Assembly: GCA_023428905.1 (NCBI GenBank)
Contig: JAEYWP010000021.1
Span: 49,826-113,825 of the forward strand
Source of the DNA: Verrucomicrobiota bacterium
GTDB lineage: Bacteria > Verrucomicrobiota > Verrucomicrobiia > Opitutales > Opitutaceae
Length of the DNA stretch: 64,000 bases
Reading direction: 5' to 3'
Shown: one piece after another, positions 44,691-53,381 of the stretch
Position numbering within the stretch: the stretch's first letter is position 1
Layout of the letters: each line of letters opens with the position of its first letter
The notes under the pieces: model-generated
Database searches by the model: none
The model's input: only the letters and a program-made list of their open reading frames with translations
Told to the model about the DNA's origin: nothing
Program-made: the position numbers and the translations under genes

Positions 44691-45368
44691 ATGAAGCCTT
44701 TTCCGGCGTTATCCTGCATTGCCCTCCTCGCGCTGCTGCCTTGGTGCGGCGTGGCGCAGACCGCTCCGGCTCCCGCGGAGCCGGTGGCGCCCGGCAGCGG
44801 GGACCAGGTGCCGGGCGGTCCTGGGGCGACGCCGGCGGTGCCGGCCGCGGGCGAGCTTATGGTGCCGGCGGACCCCGACGACTACGCTGCCTTTATCCGG
44901 GCTTTGATTTCGCGTGCCCATGTGACGGACCTCGTCGTCCTGATGGATCGCCTGATCGATGACGCGGAGGCGCAGCAGGCGAACAATCTGCCCATGCGTG
45001 CGGTGGGCACGAGCCGTCTTGGAATTGCGCTCGAACTCAGGGTGGTGGAGTCAGAGCAGGCCATCCTCTACCAGCTGACCCTCTCCCGCGGCGGGCGGGC
45101 GCTGCGGTATGACGACGCGGTGAAGATTGCAGCCCTCTTTGTGGAGCGGTGCGGACTCACCCATCCGCTTTCGCTCAAGGAGGGAGAACGGCCGGTTTTC
45201 TACAGCCAGTGGTTGTTCAAGCCCGAGGACTGGAAAGCGGTGCGGGAAGTGATGCTCGAGACGCGGCGGCAGAACCGCGCCCAGCGCGACCTGCTGAAGG
45301 TGTTTGCCACCGCGATTACGCGCGAACTGAACGCGCGCGAGCAGTTTCACCAGCCGGCGCGGAAGTGA
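44691..45368 (+). CDS. Hypothetical secreted protein
   Basis: The product is 225 aa with a signal peptide (1-22, ALSCIALLALLPWCGV) and a Pro/Gly/Ala-rich linker (about 24-55). A soluble alpha/beta domain follows, with no motif I recognise. The ATG at 44691 gives a textbook signal peptide; the 17 residues upstream do not. Its 3' end overlaps the convergent membrane-protein gene by 53 bp. Confidence 0.75.
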   Translation: MKPFPALSCIALLALLPWCGVAQTAPAPAEPVAPGSGDQVPGGPGATPAVPAAGELMVPADPDDYAAFIRALISRAHVTDLVVLMDRLIDDAEAQQANNLPMRAVGTSRLGIALELRVVESEQAILYQLTLSRGGRALRYDDAVKIAALFVERCGLTHPLSLKEGERPVFYSQWLFKPEDWKAVREVMLETRRQNRAQRDLLKVFATAITRELNAREQFHQPARK

Positions 45369-46104
45369 CCCCGGCGGCAGCGTGGCTGGGCTCTCCGAAG
45401 AGGGCGCGCACACCGCGAAGCTTCAATACCGTCCATCCCAGCACGCCGGCGTAGAGGAAACTCTCGGCCATCTCCAGGTCCTGCCAGAGGATGACGTCGA
45501 AGCCGTGGTAGTACGGGGCGATGAGCGGATTCAGGTATTCGTAGATAACATACACGCCGGTGAAGACGGCGAAAAATCCGAGGGTCGGAAGTTCGGTGGT
45601 GAAAAACGTGGCGAAGGGCCGGCGCCGACGGCGAAGGGCTTCGTGAAGGAGAGGCGAGAAGGTGGCGTAGAGACCAGCGGTGATCAGCGTGGGATGGACG
45701 ACGTACTTCAGGCGGACGTCATTGTGGAGATTGGTCTCCTTCTGCATGTTGACCGACTGGAAATACTCGCTGGAGCTCCAGCCAAAGATGCGCTGACCCC
45801 AGCTGATCTCCTCTCCAAAGACGACAAACGTGAGGAGGGCGAATCCTCCCATCAGGAGGGCGAGGACCCGCTGCTTGCAGGCCTTGAGGCGGAAGGCGGT
45901 GAAGGCCGCGGTGACGCTGGCGCCAAGGACACAAAGGGCCTGGAGCGTTTCGGCGGGGCCGTCTTCCTTGACGAAGAGGTAATAGGCGTCGCGGTGCTGA
46001 CTGCGCAGCGCATAAAAACCGGCGACCATCACGAGGGGAACGCAGGCGATCGCCCAGTCCGCGAAGGTGAAGCGACGGAGGGCGGAAGTGAGGGTGGAGA
46101 TCAT
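45316..46104 (-). CDS. Uncharacterised multi-pass membrane protein (GEEISWGQR family)
   Basis: The product is 262 aa with about seven hydrophobic segments. The run FGEEISWGQRIFGW and the following ETNLHN are shared, as I recall, by an uncharacterised family seen in many bacteria. The acidic and basic residues within a membrane segment suggest a transport or enzymatic role, which remains unknown. The last 18 codons overlap the convergent secreted-protein gene. Its C-terminal tail is Ala/Arg-rich. Confidence 0.75.
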   Translation of the reverse strand: MISTLTSALRRFTFADWAIACVPLVMVAGFYALRSQHRDAYYLFVKEDGPAETLQALCVLGASVTAAFTAFRLKACKQRVLALLMGGFALLTFVVFGEEISWGQRIFGWSSSEYFQSVNMQKETNLHNDVRLKYVVHPTLITAGLYATFSPLLHEALRRRRRPFATFFTTELPTLGFFAVFTGVYVIYEYLNPLIAPYYHGFDVILWQDLEMAESFLYAGVLGWTVLKLRGVRALFGEPSHAAAGVTSAPAGETARARSVRA

Positions 46105-46248
46105 GGGAGCCGCGCGAAGGGTGGGTGGCGATGTTACGAACAAGTGACATCTACGTGCCGCGCACCCAGGACCCAAGCTTCTTGTTGCTGACTGGTTGCA
46201 ATTCAGGGTTTCCCTCGCAACCGCACACGGGGCATCCAGCCGGGCGTG

Positions 46249-47018
46249 AAGGGGTCATGTCTTGACTCTTGACAAGACTCACCCCGTGCCGGTCGGCGAC
46301 CGTTCTGCTTCATCTGAGGAAATTCTGTCAGGAGCCAGACACGACTCCTTTGCTCCCAGCGCAAGGGGTCACGTCCCAACTCCCAACACATCGTCGAACG
46401 GTGTCTTCAGGCGAGCATCAGACGGCAATGCCAAGGCCATTTCTGCTCTTCCCCTGTCGATGAGCTCCGTGGCCGCCGTGCCCTCGGTATGTTGAGGCCG
46501 GGGCGTGAAGGGGTCATGTCTTGACTCTTGACAAAACTCACCCCGTGCCGGTGGGCGACCGTTCTGCTTCATCTGAGGAAATTCTGTCAGGAGCCAGACA
46601 TGACTCCTTTGCTCCCAGCGCAAGGGGTCACGTCCCAACTCCCAACGCATCGTCGAACTACCAGCCTAAGGGGTCACGTCCCAACTCCCAACACATCGTC
46701 GAACGGTGTCTTCAGGCGAGCATCAGACGGCAATGCCAAGGCCATTTCTGCTCTTCCCCTGTCCGATGAGCTCCGTGGCCGCCGTGCGACCTCAAGTGCC
46801 CCGGTATGTTGAGGCCGATGTCAGAACAGGCATCGGTGTACCCAAAGTCGGCTTCCGAGAATGGGCCTGCAGCTCGGCGGAGGACGCCGGCTCTGTGCTC
46901 CAAGCCGTCCCGGGCCAACCGTAAGCCATCCGGTGCGTGTGCGGCGCCGCCTTGAAAGGGCGCGATGGAAGCCGCGGGTCGGGATTGGGTTTGTCAAGAG
47001 TCAAGACGTGACCCCTTA
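46249..47018. repeat. Composite MITE/REP-like element with 259-bp tandem duplication
   Basis: Left termini (AAGGGGTCATGTCTTGAC) occur at 46249 and 46508. The right inverted terminus (GTCAAGAGTCAAGACGTGAC) lies at 46993-47012. The unit starting at 46249 is repeated from 46508 with few changes, including TTCTGCTTCATCTGAGG and CGAGCATCAGACGGCAATGC. A diverged internal terminus AAGGGGTCACGTCCCAAC occurs three times, near 46363, 46622 and 46673. I see no gene inside the 770 bp. Confidence 0.82.
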
Positions 47019-47067
47019 AGTTGGAACTTGATCCTTGGGGCGGGAGACTGCCATCACGGTCGCTCCT

Positions 47068-47397
47068 ATGGCCACTCTTCCCACTCAATTCGCCGGCGTC
47101 AGCGTTGTCACCAAGGCTAACGTGTATTTCGACGGCAAGGTCGTCAGTCATTCCGTCCTCTTCGCCGACGGGAGCAAAAAGACCCTCGGGCTGATCTATC
47201 CCGGGTCGTATCACTTCGGCACCGGCGCCCCGGAACGGATGGAGATCGTGGCGGGCTCCTGCACCGTGACCATCGACGGCCAGTCCGGGACCAAAGTGTA
47301 CGGAGCGAACGAATACTTCGACGTTCCGGGAAACAGCGGTTTCGCGATCGAGGTGTCGTCGGGGATCTGCGAATACATCTGCTCCTTCCTTTCTTGA
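47068..47397 (+). CDS. ppnP: Pyrimidine/purine nucleoside phosphorylase (cupin fold)
   Basis: The product is 109 aa, normal for the PpnP (YaiE/DUF1255) family. YFDGKVVSHSVLFADGSKKTLG and the cupin strand GTGAPERMEIVAG identify it. The family cleaves nucleosides with phosphate. The ATG at 47068 was chosen over an upstream frame start because family members begin near this point. It is flanked on both sides by palindromic elements. Confidence 0.9.
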   Translation: MATLPTQFAGVSVVTKANVYFDGKVVSHSVLFADGSKKTLGLIYPGSYHFGTGAPERMEIVAGSCTVTIDGQSGTKVYGANEYFDVPGNSGFAIEVSSGICEYICSFLS

Positions 47398-47411
47398 GGC
47401 GGGTGGCAAGC

Positions 47412-47474
47412 TAAGGGGTCATGTCTTGACTCTTGACCGCCGCCGTTTGTCAAGAGTCAAGACATGACCCCTTA
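47412..47474. repeat. Short perfect palindromic element (26-bp arms)
   Basis: Arms at 47412-47437 and 47449-47474 are perfect inverted copies around an 11-nt loop. They carry the same terminal sequence as the larger elements, so this is a minimal form of the family. Its right end (TAA read leftward at 47474-47472) is the stop codon of the kinase-like gene. Confidence 0.9.
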
Positions 47475-48374
47475 GGCGCGGGCGGCTTTGCCGTCGGGCA
47501 GGGCGAGCTCGACGACCTGGGTGGTGCCGCGGCCAGGTTCGCCCTGGGACCAGAGCCAGCCGTCCATCGCCTTGATCAGGTTGTGCACCATCGCGAGGTT
47601 GAGGCGCGCGCCCAGGTGGTGGAAGGGAGGGCGGCTGTTGCCGGAGTGGTCGAGCAGGGCGGCCTGGTCGTCGACCGCGGCTCCGGGACCTTCGTCACTC
47701 ACCGTGATCAGGACCCGGTCGGAAGTCTGGTAGATGGAAATCGAAACGGTGCCTCCGCGCGGGGTCACCTCGACGGCGTCGACGATCAGGTTCTCCAATA
47801 CGCGCCGGAGCACGTCTGCGTCCGCCCGCCCCATCGATGTCTTGCTCGGATCGGGAAGGGAAAGGCGCACCCCCTTGTGCTCGGCGTGGGGCTGAACCTT
47901 GAGGACGGCCTCGTGCAGCACCGCGCCGACATTGAGGGGGATGGCGTTGACGGAGCGGCTCCGCGCCTCCAGCGCCTGCAGTTCGTCCAGGCCTTTCAAC
48001 GCCTCCTCGACCCGTGTCATCGCCGACTGGAGGCGCGCCACGATCTCGGCGTGTCCGGCGGGAAGGTCCGGGGCGGCCGCGAGGGTGGAGACATCCAGAG
48101 CAGCCTCACGGAGCGGGGTCGCCACGGTGTGCAGGGCAATGCGCATCAGCTGGTTTTTCTCTCCGCGGGAACCGGCGGCGCGTTCGTTGGCGTGAGTGAA
48201 GTCGCCGCGCAGTTTCTTGAACTCCGAACGCATGCGCAGGAGCTGGCTTTTGAGCCGGACGGCGTAGATGCCGGCGCCCACCGCGGCCGCCCCTACGGTG
48301 ACAAGAGGCGCCCAAGCCTGCGGCGGGAGTGCCGCGAGGAGGGGCTGGGCTGACGCGAGTGCGTGCAGGGTCAT
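47472..48374 (-). CDS. Degenerate histidine-kinase-like protein
   Basis: The product is 300 aa with one N-terminal membrane helix (about 21-40) and a coiled segment. The H-box-like sequence is LHTVATPLREA (H82), where the usual HE-x-R-TPL glutamate and arginine are T and A. The ATPase-like domain keeps DEGPG (227-231) but has D199 where the N-box asparagine should be, and its G2 region reads GARLNL instead of GxGLGL. Kinase activity is therefore doubtful; a pseudokinase or scaffolding role is more likely. Its stop is donated by the adjacent palindromic element. Confidence 0.7.
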   Translation of the reverse strand: MTLHALASAQPLLAALPPQAWAPLVTVGAAAVGAGIYAVRLKSQLLRMRSEFKKLRGDFTHANERAAGSRGEKNQLMRIALHTVATPLREAALDVSTLAAAPDLPAGHAEIVARLQSAMTRVEEALKGLDELQALEARSRSVNAIPLNVGAVLHEAVLKVQPHAEHKGVRLSLPDPSKTSMGRADADVLRRVLENLIVDAVEVTPRGGTVSISIYQTSDRVLITVSDEGPGAAVDDQAALLDHSGNSRPPFHHLGARLNLAMVHNLIKAMDGWLWSQGEPGRGTTQVVELALPDGKAARA

Positions 48375-48620
48375 GGGACGAGGCGGTCCGGCTGCAGAGG
48401 TTGTCGAAACCTGAGAGGCGGCCGCCCGCTGGGCAAGGCGGCATTTCCGGGGTCTGCCGACAGGAAGGCGGGAGGGGTCTTGGTCGCCCACCTTCGCAAT
48501 GTTGGCCGCCGGCGAGGGTCTCGATCGCCTTGTCAAAGGCTTCGCCCCCACGGACGCGTGCGGGTTGAGGTCAACCGTCCCCTGGCGCGCCGCTCCAGGA
48601 CAGGCTGATGCGCTGCGCCC

Positions 48621-49952
48621 TCAGTCAGCGGTCTGAGCGCGGGAGGTGACCGAAGGGGACTTGCCCACCAACACCTTGTCCACCCGGTGGCGGTCCATGT
48701 CCACGACCTCGAACCGCCAGCCCGCGTAGTCGAAGTGTTCGCCCGCGGTGGGGATGCGGCCGAGCCGCGTGACCACAAAGCCGCCAACCGTCTGAAAGTC
48801 GGCGCGGTCCTCCTCCGGCAGCGTCTCCAGTTCCAGCAATGTTTTCAGTTCGTCCGCCGAAAGCGTCGCATCGATTAACCAAGAGCCGTCTTCCCGTTGT
48901 TTGGCCGCGGGCCGGGTGCGTGCGCCCGTCCCAGGCAGATCTCCCACGATGGCCTCCAGCACATCGATGAGGGTGACGATGCCCTTGATGGCGCCGAACT
49001 CGTCGGTCACGAGGGCGATGTGCTTGCTGTTCTTTTTGAAGGCCTCGAGCAGATGGATGGCCTTCATCGTTTCGGGCACGATCAGGGGCGTCACCAGCAA
49101 GTTCTTCAAGCTGGCGGGAAGTCCGATGGCAGCGTGAGCCCAGAGCGCCTTGACTGACACCATGCCGAGCACCTGGTCGCGACCGCCCTGGAAGACGGGG
49201 AAATAGGAGTGCCCGCTCGCGACGATCCTCCGCCAGTTGACGTCGTCGGGATCCTCCGCGTTGAGAAAAACGATTTTTGGCCGCGGCGTCATCAGGGCGG
49301 TGACGGGCAGCTGATCGAGTTCGAGAACTCCCGCCACCATCTCCGTCTCTGCCTGGTTGAAAACGCCGGCGCTCAGACCCTGCTGGATCAGACGGTTGAC
49401 CTCCTCTTCCGACACCGGCGCCTCCTGGGCCGGCGGCTTGAAACCGACCAGCGCAAGCAGACCCTCGGTGGCAGCGGTGAGGAGCGAGACAAGCGGCGAA
49501 ACCAGCCGGGAAAACCGGTTGATGATTGGGGTGAGCGTGAGCGCGATGCCCTCGGGGTGGGCAAGGCCGATGCGTTTGGGAATCAACTGACCCATCACGA
49601 CTGACGCCATCGTGATGCCGACCACCACAACGCCGACGGCGAGGGTGCGTGCGTAGGGCGCCAGCAGCGCATTTTTTTCCACGTACGGGACCAGTTCTTG
49701 GGAAAGGCTGGCGCCGCCCAAGGTGCCGGCGAGGATGCCGATCAGCGCAATGCCCAGCTGGAGGGTGGACAGGAACCGGGTTGGCTGCTGTGCGATATCG
49801 AGGGTGACCTGCGCACGCTTGTTGCCGGCGTCCGCCAGCCCTTTTAGGCGGGCCTTCCGCACGGTGATGACCGCGACTTCCGCCATGGCGAACACGCCAT
49901 TGGCCAAGAGCAGGAGCGCGAGCAGCAAGAGTGCGTTGGAAATCGCGGACAT
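48621..49952 (-). CDS. CNNM/hemolysin-type (CorC/HlyC) membrane protein
   Basis: The product is 443 aa. A DUF21/CNNM membrane domain (about 1-185, starting NALLLLALLLLANGVFAMAEVA) is followed by two CBS motifs (about 205-330; LMTPRP, DEFGAIKGIVTLIDVLEAIVG) and a CorC_HlyC domain (about 345-430). The family includes proteins linked to magnesium or cobalt efflux. The start at 49952 fits the first helix; upstream residues are polar. It faces the symporter gene across a palindromic element. Confidence 0.9.
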   Translation of the reverse strand: MSAISNALLLLALLLLANGVFAMAEVAVITVRKARLKGLADAGNKRAQVTLDIAQQPTRFLSTLQLGIALIGILAGTLGGASLSQELVPYVEKNALLAPYARTLAVGVVVVGITMASVVMGQLIPKRIGLAHPEGIALTLTPIINRFSRLVSPLVSLLTAATEGLLALVGFKPPAQEAPVSEEEVNRLIQQGLSAGVFNQAETEMVAGVLELDQLPVTALMTPRPKIVFLNAEDPDDVNWRRIVASGHSYFPVFQGGRDQVLGMVSVKALWAHAAIGLPASLKNLLVTPLIVPETMKAIHLLEAFKKNSKHIALVTDEFGAIKGIVTLIDVLEAIVGDLPGTGARTRPAAKQREDGSWLIDATLSADELKTLLELETLPEEDRADFQTVGGFVVTRLGRIPTAGEHFDYAGWRFEVVDMDRHRVDKVLVGKSPSVTSRAQTAD

Positions 49953-50148
49953 CGAACGACAACGGGACTTTATGCGGACGTTTGGGGACTGGCAATCCAT
50001 CGCTCAGACGCCGCGGCGGGTACCGTGCAGGGGGCCGATCGACAGGAGGTTGGCGGGGTAAGCAGTTGTCGGGCGTGCGGGAAGCTGGCGCGGCGACTTC
50101 GGATGACTGCTGGAGCCTGCATGAGGGCCAGCGGGAAGCGGGCAAGCC

Positions 50149-50211
50149 TAAGGGGTCATGTCTTGACTCTTGACAACCTTTGGTTGTCAAGAGTCAAGAC
50201 ATGACCCCTTA
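50149..50211. repeat. Short perfect palindromic element (30-bp arms)
   Basis: Arms at 50149-50178 and 50182-50211 are perfect inverted copies around a TTT loop. Their outer sequence, TAAGGGGTCATGTCTTGAC, is that of the larger elements. It lies between the divergent CNNM and symporter genes, so it could influence the promoters of either. Confidence 0.92.
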
Positions 50212-50231
50212 GCGATCTCAGCTACCTTCAG

Positions 50232-51581
50232 ATGGACAGCAGGGCGGCCCGAGGTTTGCTTGGCACCCGCATGAGTCTTGGATCCCAGCAGTTGGCCAAT
50301 CGCATCCTCCTTGGAGTCGGAGTGGGGGCCGTGGCTGGCGCGGTCGTCGTGGGGCTGGGCGGCTGGTTTCCCGGGCTGCTCGGCGCCTCACAGGCCGTGG
50401 CGACGGAAGTGTTTGATCCCCTGGGTCAGGTCTTCCTACGCATGCTCTTTTTTGTGGTGATGCCGTTGGTGTTCACCTCGCTGGCTGCCGGCGTGGTGCA
50501 ACTGGGGCGGCTCGATCGGCTCGGCCCCCTGGCTGGGCGCACGTTCTTTCTCTTCTTCCTCAACATGGTCATCGGCGTGGGCCTGGGGCTGGTGATGATG
50601 CACCTCCTGCAGCCGGGCAATCGCCTCGCGCCGGATGATCAGGCGCGCCTTCTCGCGGAATACGGAGGGTCTGCCCAGCAGGCCATCGCCGCCCAGGCGG
50701 CGCAGCCCACCCTGACCCTTGCAACGGTGGTGGATATGTTCATGCCGCGAAATCTCCTCGGTGCGGTGACCGGCACTTCACGCGTGACCCTGGGAGAGGT
50801 GCTCCCGCTGATCCTCTTTGCCCTGCTCGTCGGGGCCGCCGGCACGACGCTCGCGCCGGAGCGGCGGGAGCGGCTGATGGAGCTGCTCGGCCTGGTGAGC
50901 GATTTGATGACTGGCATCGTCCACTTCGCCCTGCGGCTCGCGCCGTATGCGGTGCCGGCGATGATTTTCAGCGTGGTGGTCAAGGTCGGGGTTGGGGTGC
51001 TGCTATCGCTTCTGGTGTTCGTTCTGGGGTGTGTGGCGGTGATGGCCCTGCACCTCTTTGGAACGATGTCGCTCTTCCTCACGCTTGGCGCCCGGCGTTC
51101 ACCGCGGGTCTTCTTCCGGACGATCTCAGATGTGTTGATCACCGCCTTCTCAACCAGTTCGAGCAACGCCACGCTCCCCGCCTCGTTAGCGGCCGCGAAA
51201 GAGCGGCTCAATGTTTCCCCCGGGGTGGCGGGGTTTGTCCTGCCCCTCGGCACCACCCTCAACATGAGTGGAACCGCGCTTTTTGAGGGCTGCGTTGTCC
51301 TCTTCGTCGCCCAGGTGTACGGGGTCGACCTGAGTCTCGCCCAACAGGGCATGCTCTTGTTGCTGTCCGTCCTCAGCGCAGTGGCGGTGGCGGGCATCCC
51401 GGGCGGTTCACTTCCCCTGATCGCGGGTTTGCTTGCGACCTTTCACGTCCCGCCCGAGGGGATCGGCATCATCCTCGGCGTGGATCGGATCCTGGACATG
51501 TGCCGGACGACGGTAAACGTCGGTTGCGACCTCGTCACGACCGTGGTGGTCGACGCCTGGACGGACACGCGTGTCGAGTGA
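50232..51581 (+). CDS. Dicarboxylate/amino-acid:cation symporter (DAACS)
   Basis: The product is 449 aa with eight helices and two re-entrant loops. FSTSSSNATLPASL (the serine-rich HP1 loop) and NMSGTALFEG (helix 7) are the DAACS signatures; PGGSLP and DRILDMCRTTVNV complete the substrate site. These symporters import glutamate, aspartate or C4-dicarboxylates with sodium or protons. An ATG at 50271 is an equally possible start. The upstream palindromic element ends 21 bp before the first ATG. Confidence 0.9.
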   Translation: MDSRAARGLLGTRMSLGSQQLANRILLGVGVGAVAGAVVVGLGGWFPGLLGASQAVATEVFDPLGQVFLRMLFFVVMPLVFTSLAAGVVQLGRLDRLGPLAGRTFFLFFLNMVIGVGLGLVMMHLLQPGNRLAPDDQARLLAEYGGSAQQAIAAQAAQPTLTLATVVDMFMPRNLLGAVTGTSRVTLGEVLPLILFALLVGAAGTTLAPERRERLMELLGLVSDLMTGIVHFALRLAPYAVPAMIFSVVVKVGVGVLLSLLVFVLGCVAVMALHLFGTMSLFLTLGARRSPRVFFRTISDVLITAFSTSSSNATLPASLAAAKERLNVSPGVAGFVLPLGTTLNMSGTALFEGCVVLFVAQVYGVDLSLAQQGMLLLLSVLSAVAVAGIPGGSLPLIAGLLATFHVPPEGIGIILGVDRILDMCRTTVNVGCDLVTTVVVDAWTDTRVE

Positions 51582-51626
51582 TGCGCGGGCGGGGGCCGCA
51601 GCCGCGGTGCCCCGCAACCGCGACGT

Positions 51627-52322
51627 TCAGGACTTCACCCGGCGCTGATCGACAAAAAGGATCTCGGCGCTGCGTTGCACGCGCTTGAAGAGGGCGGATC
51701 CGGTCCCGCGCGCGCTGATATAAACGGGCCGGGCGGCGGCGCCACCCTCCAGGGCCTGAAAGACCACCTCGCCCTCCGCGGTATCGATTTTTGCCATACC
51801 GCCGAGGATCCTGATCTCATCGGTCAGGGAGGCGGACAGGCGGCGAAGCGTTTCGGTGCGGCGGTCGACCTCCGCGATAACAATAAAGTTTTCCGTTGGA
51901 ACCATCCGCTTGATCGTCTGCTTGCGCAGGGGCACGGCGTATCGGACACGGTCGGGCGACTCGTCAAAAAAGCGCGCGTTCTCGAGGTCGAGGGCTTGGA
52001 CCATCGCCTCGGCGTCGTTGTTCACGTCCTCCTGCATGCGTCGTTTGCACCACCGCGAGGCTTCCTCCGTGCTCGGCTTGCGGCCGCGCAGCAAGACCAG
52101 TTCCCACTGGCGCTCGCGCGGGCGCGAGGGATCAAAGCGCGCCACGGTCTGCGCGTCCGGCTTGTCGGCGCGACGGTAGACCTGGGTGTACGCCCATTCC
52201 GCCTCGGCGGCGACAAACTTGTCGAGCGCGGTGGCGAGAGGTTCAGGCACCGCGGTTCCGGCCTGAAGAGAAACGGCGAGCAGGAAAAACAGGCCGGAGA
52301 AAAGGGCTGATCTAACATTCAT
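51627..52322 (-). CDS. Hypothetical secreted protein
   Basis: The product is 231 aa with a signal peptide (1-22, ALFSGLFFLLAVSLQAG). A charged soluble domain of mixed alpha/beta type follows, with WELVLLRGRKPSTEEA and YAVPLRKQTIKRMVP segments that I cannot assign. ATG at 52322 is the start that yields the signal peptide. It converges with the symporter gene, 45 bp between stops. Confidence 0.7.
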   Translation of the reverse strand: MNVRSALFSGLFFLLAVSLQAGTAVPEPLATALDKFVAAEAEWAYTQVYRRADKPDAQTVARFDPSRPRERQWELVLLRGRKPSTEEASRWCKRRMQEDVNNDAEAMVQALDLENARFFDESPDRVRYAVPLRKQTIKRMVPTENFIVIAEVDRRTETLRRLSASLTDEIRILGGMAKIDTAEGEVVFQALEGGAAARPVYISARGTGSALFKRVQRSAEILFVDQRRVKS

Positions 52323-52394
52323 GCGAGAGCGCGAAACGTGGCGGTTCATCCCACCCGTGCAAACGCCGGGCGCGAATAGCGCAGGCGGCAGTAT

Positions 52395-53243
52395 TTACAA
52401 GCTGCCTTTGAGGGCGTCGAAGGCTGTAAGGGTCGACTCCGTACACTCCTGGATGGCTGCGGGCGTGAGACCCACCGACTCCAACCGTGCGGGTGAAATA
52501 TCCCAGTACGACTGCTCGCCTTGAAGTCCGAAACCGGCGTCGCGCGCGATCGCGTTGGCCACGTGGAGAAGTTGCGTGGCCTGCACGTGGTCGGGCGAGG
52601 CCCCTGTGGTGACCACATGGTGGCGGACCGGTTGGACAATCGCGGCGGGGAAACGCCAGGCGCTGAGGACCGTGTCGGCCACCTCGAGGTTGGTGACACC
52701 GAGGTGGGTGCGTTCCCACCGCAGCAGGTCCAGACCGCCGGAAAGGATAAAGGGCTCGATGCGCGCGCCGCGTTTAGCGTAGCGATCGAGCACGAGTTTG
52801 CCGGCCGAGCGCAGGAGCCCGACGGTGTAAACAATGCGCGTGTCGGCGCCGGTGAGGGTGGCCAGCATTTCCGCGGCGAGTGCGGAGACGAGAGTGTTGT
52901 CCCGCAATTGGGTGCCGCTGAAGCCGTAACTGTGCAGGTGTTGGTCGGCCAGGGCGGCGGCGTTGGCCAGGCCGACGAGCCGATAGATCTCAGCGTAACC
53001 CACGCGGTTGACCGCATCCTCGACCGAACCCACGCGTCCGCCCATGCCGTAGGCGACGCTGTTGCTGATGCGGATCACGCGGGTGGCGAGCGCGGTATCC
53101 CGGCGCAGCAGCCGGGCCACGTCATCCAGCCCCGAATTCACGTCCGTGAGCAGGTCGCTCAACTGTACCAGCACCTGCGGAGATGCAGGCAGTTGCTGCG
53201 CAATCTGGAGCAGCGTTTCGCGGGTAGGGGCGGTAACAGTCAT
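52395..53243 (-). CDS. HDOD-domain signalling protein
   Basis: The product is 282 aa. The HDOD domain (about 10-210) shows LLRRDTALATRVIRISNSVAYG, EDAVNRVGYAEIYRLV and YTVGLLRSAGKLVLDR. HDOD proteins are HD-related domains without the metal-binding histidine-aspartate pair; they act in chemotaxis and second-messenger signalling. No GGDEF or receiver domain is attached. It lies 72 bp from the secreted-protein gene on the same strand. Confidence 0.86.
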   Translation of the reverse strand: MTVTAPTRETLLQIAQQLPASPQVLVQLSDLLTDVNSGLDDVARLLRRDTALATRVIRISNSVAYGMGGRVGSVEDAVNRVGYAEIYRLVGLANAAALADQHLHSYGFSGTQLRDNTLVSALAAEMLATLTGADTRIVYTVGLLRSAGKLVLDRYAKRGARIEPFILSGGLDLLRWERTHLGVTNLEVADTVLSAWRFPAAIVQPVRHHVVTTGASPDHVQATQLLHVANAIARDAGFGLQGEQSYWDISPARLESVGLTPAAIQECTESTLTAFDALKGSL

Positions 53244-53353
53244 CGACAGAGGTTGAATCGGCCCCGGATGGGCCCGCTTGAGCGGAGGTCCGAGACTTCT
53301 TCGAATGATGTGTAAAAACCTTCAGAAACTGATGGCCAGCCGGCGAACACAAA

Positions 53354-53381
53354 GATGCCGGGCCCTTGCGGGCCCGGCATC
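53354..53381 (-). terminator. Strong hairpin with minus-strand T-run, no obvious upstream gene
   Basis: A perfect 12-bp stem (GATGCCGGGCCC/GGGCCCGGCATC) with a 4-nt loop is followed on the minus strand by TTTGTGTT, a terminator layout. No confident gene lies to its right on that strand; the adjacent genes are on the plus strand. It lies in the 435-bp gap 53244-53678, whose other content I cannot assign. Confidence 0.6.

Noticed and set aside
47035..47067. Upstream start for ppnP
   Set aside because: Eleven extra residues are not part of the cupin family and the ATG at 47068 fits its usual length.
47413..50211. CRISPR-like repeats
   Set aside because: The repeated units are inverted, irregularly spaced and have no spacer series or cas genes.
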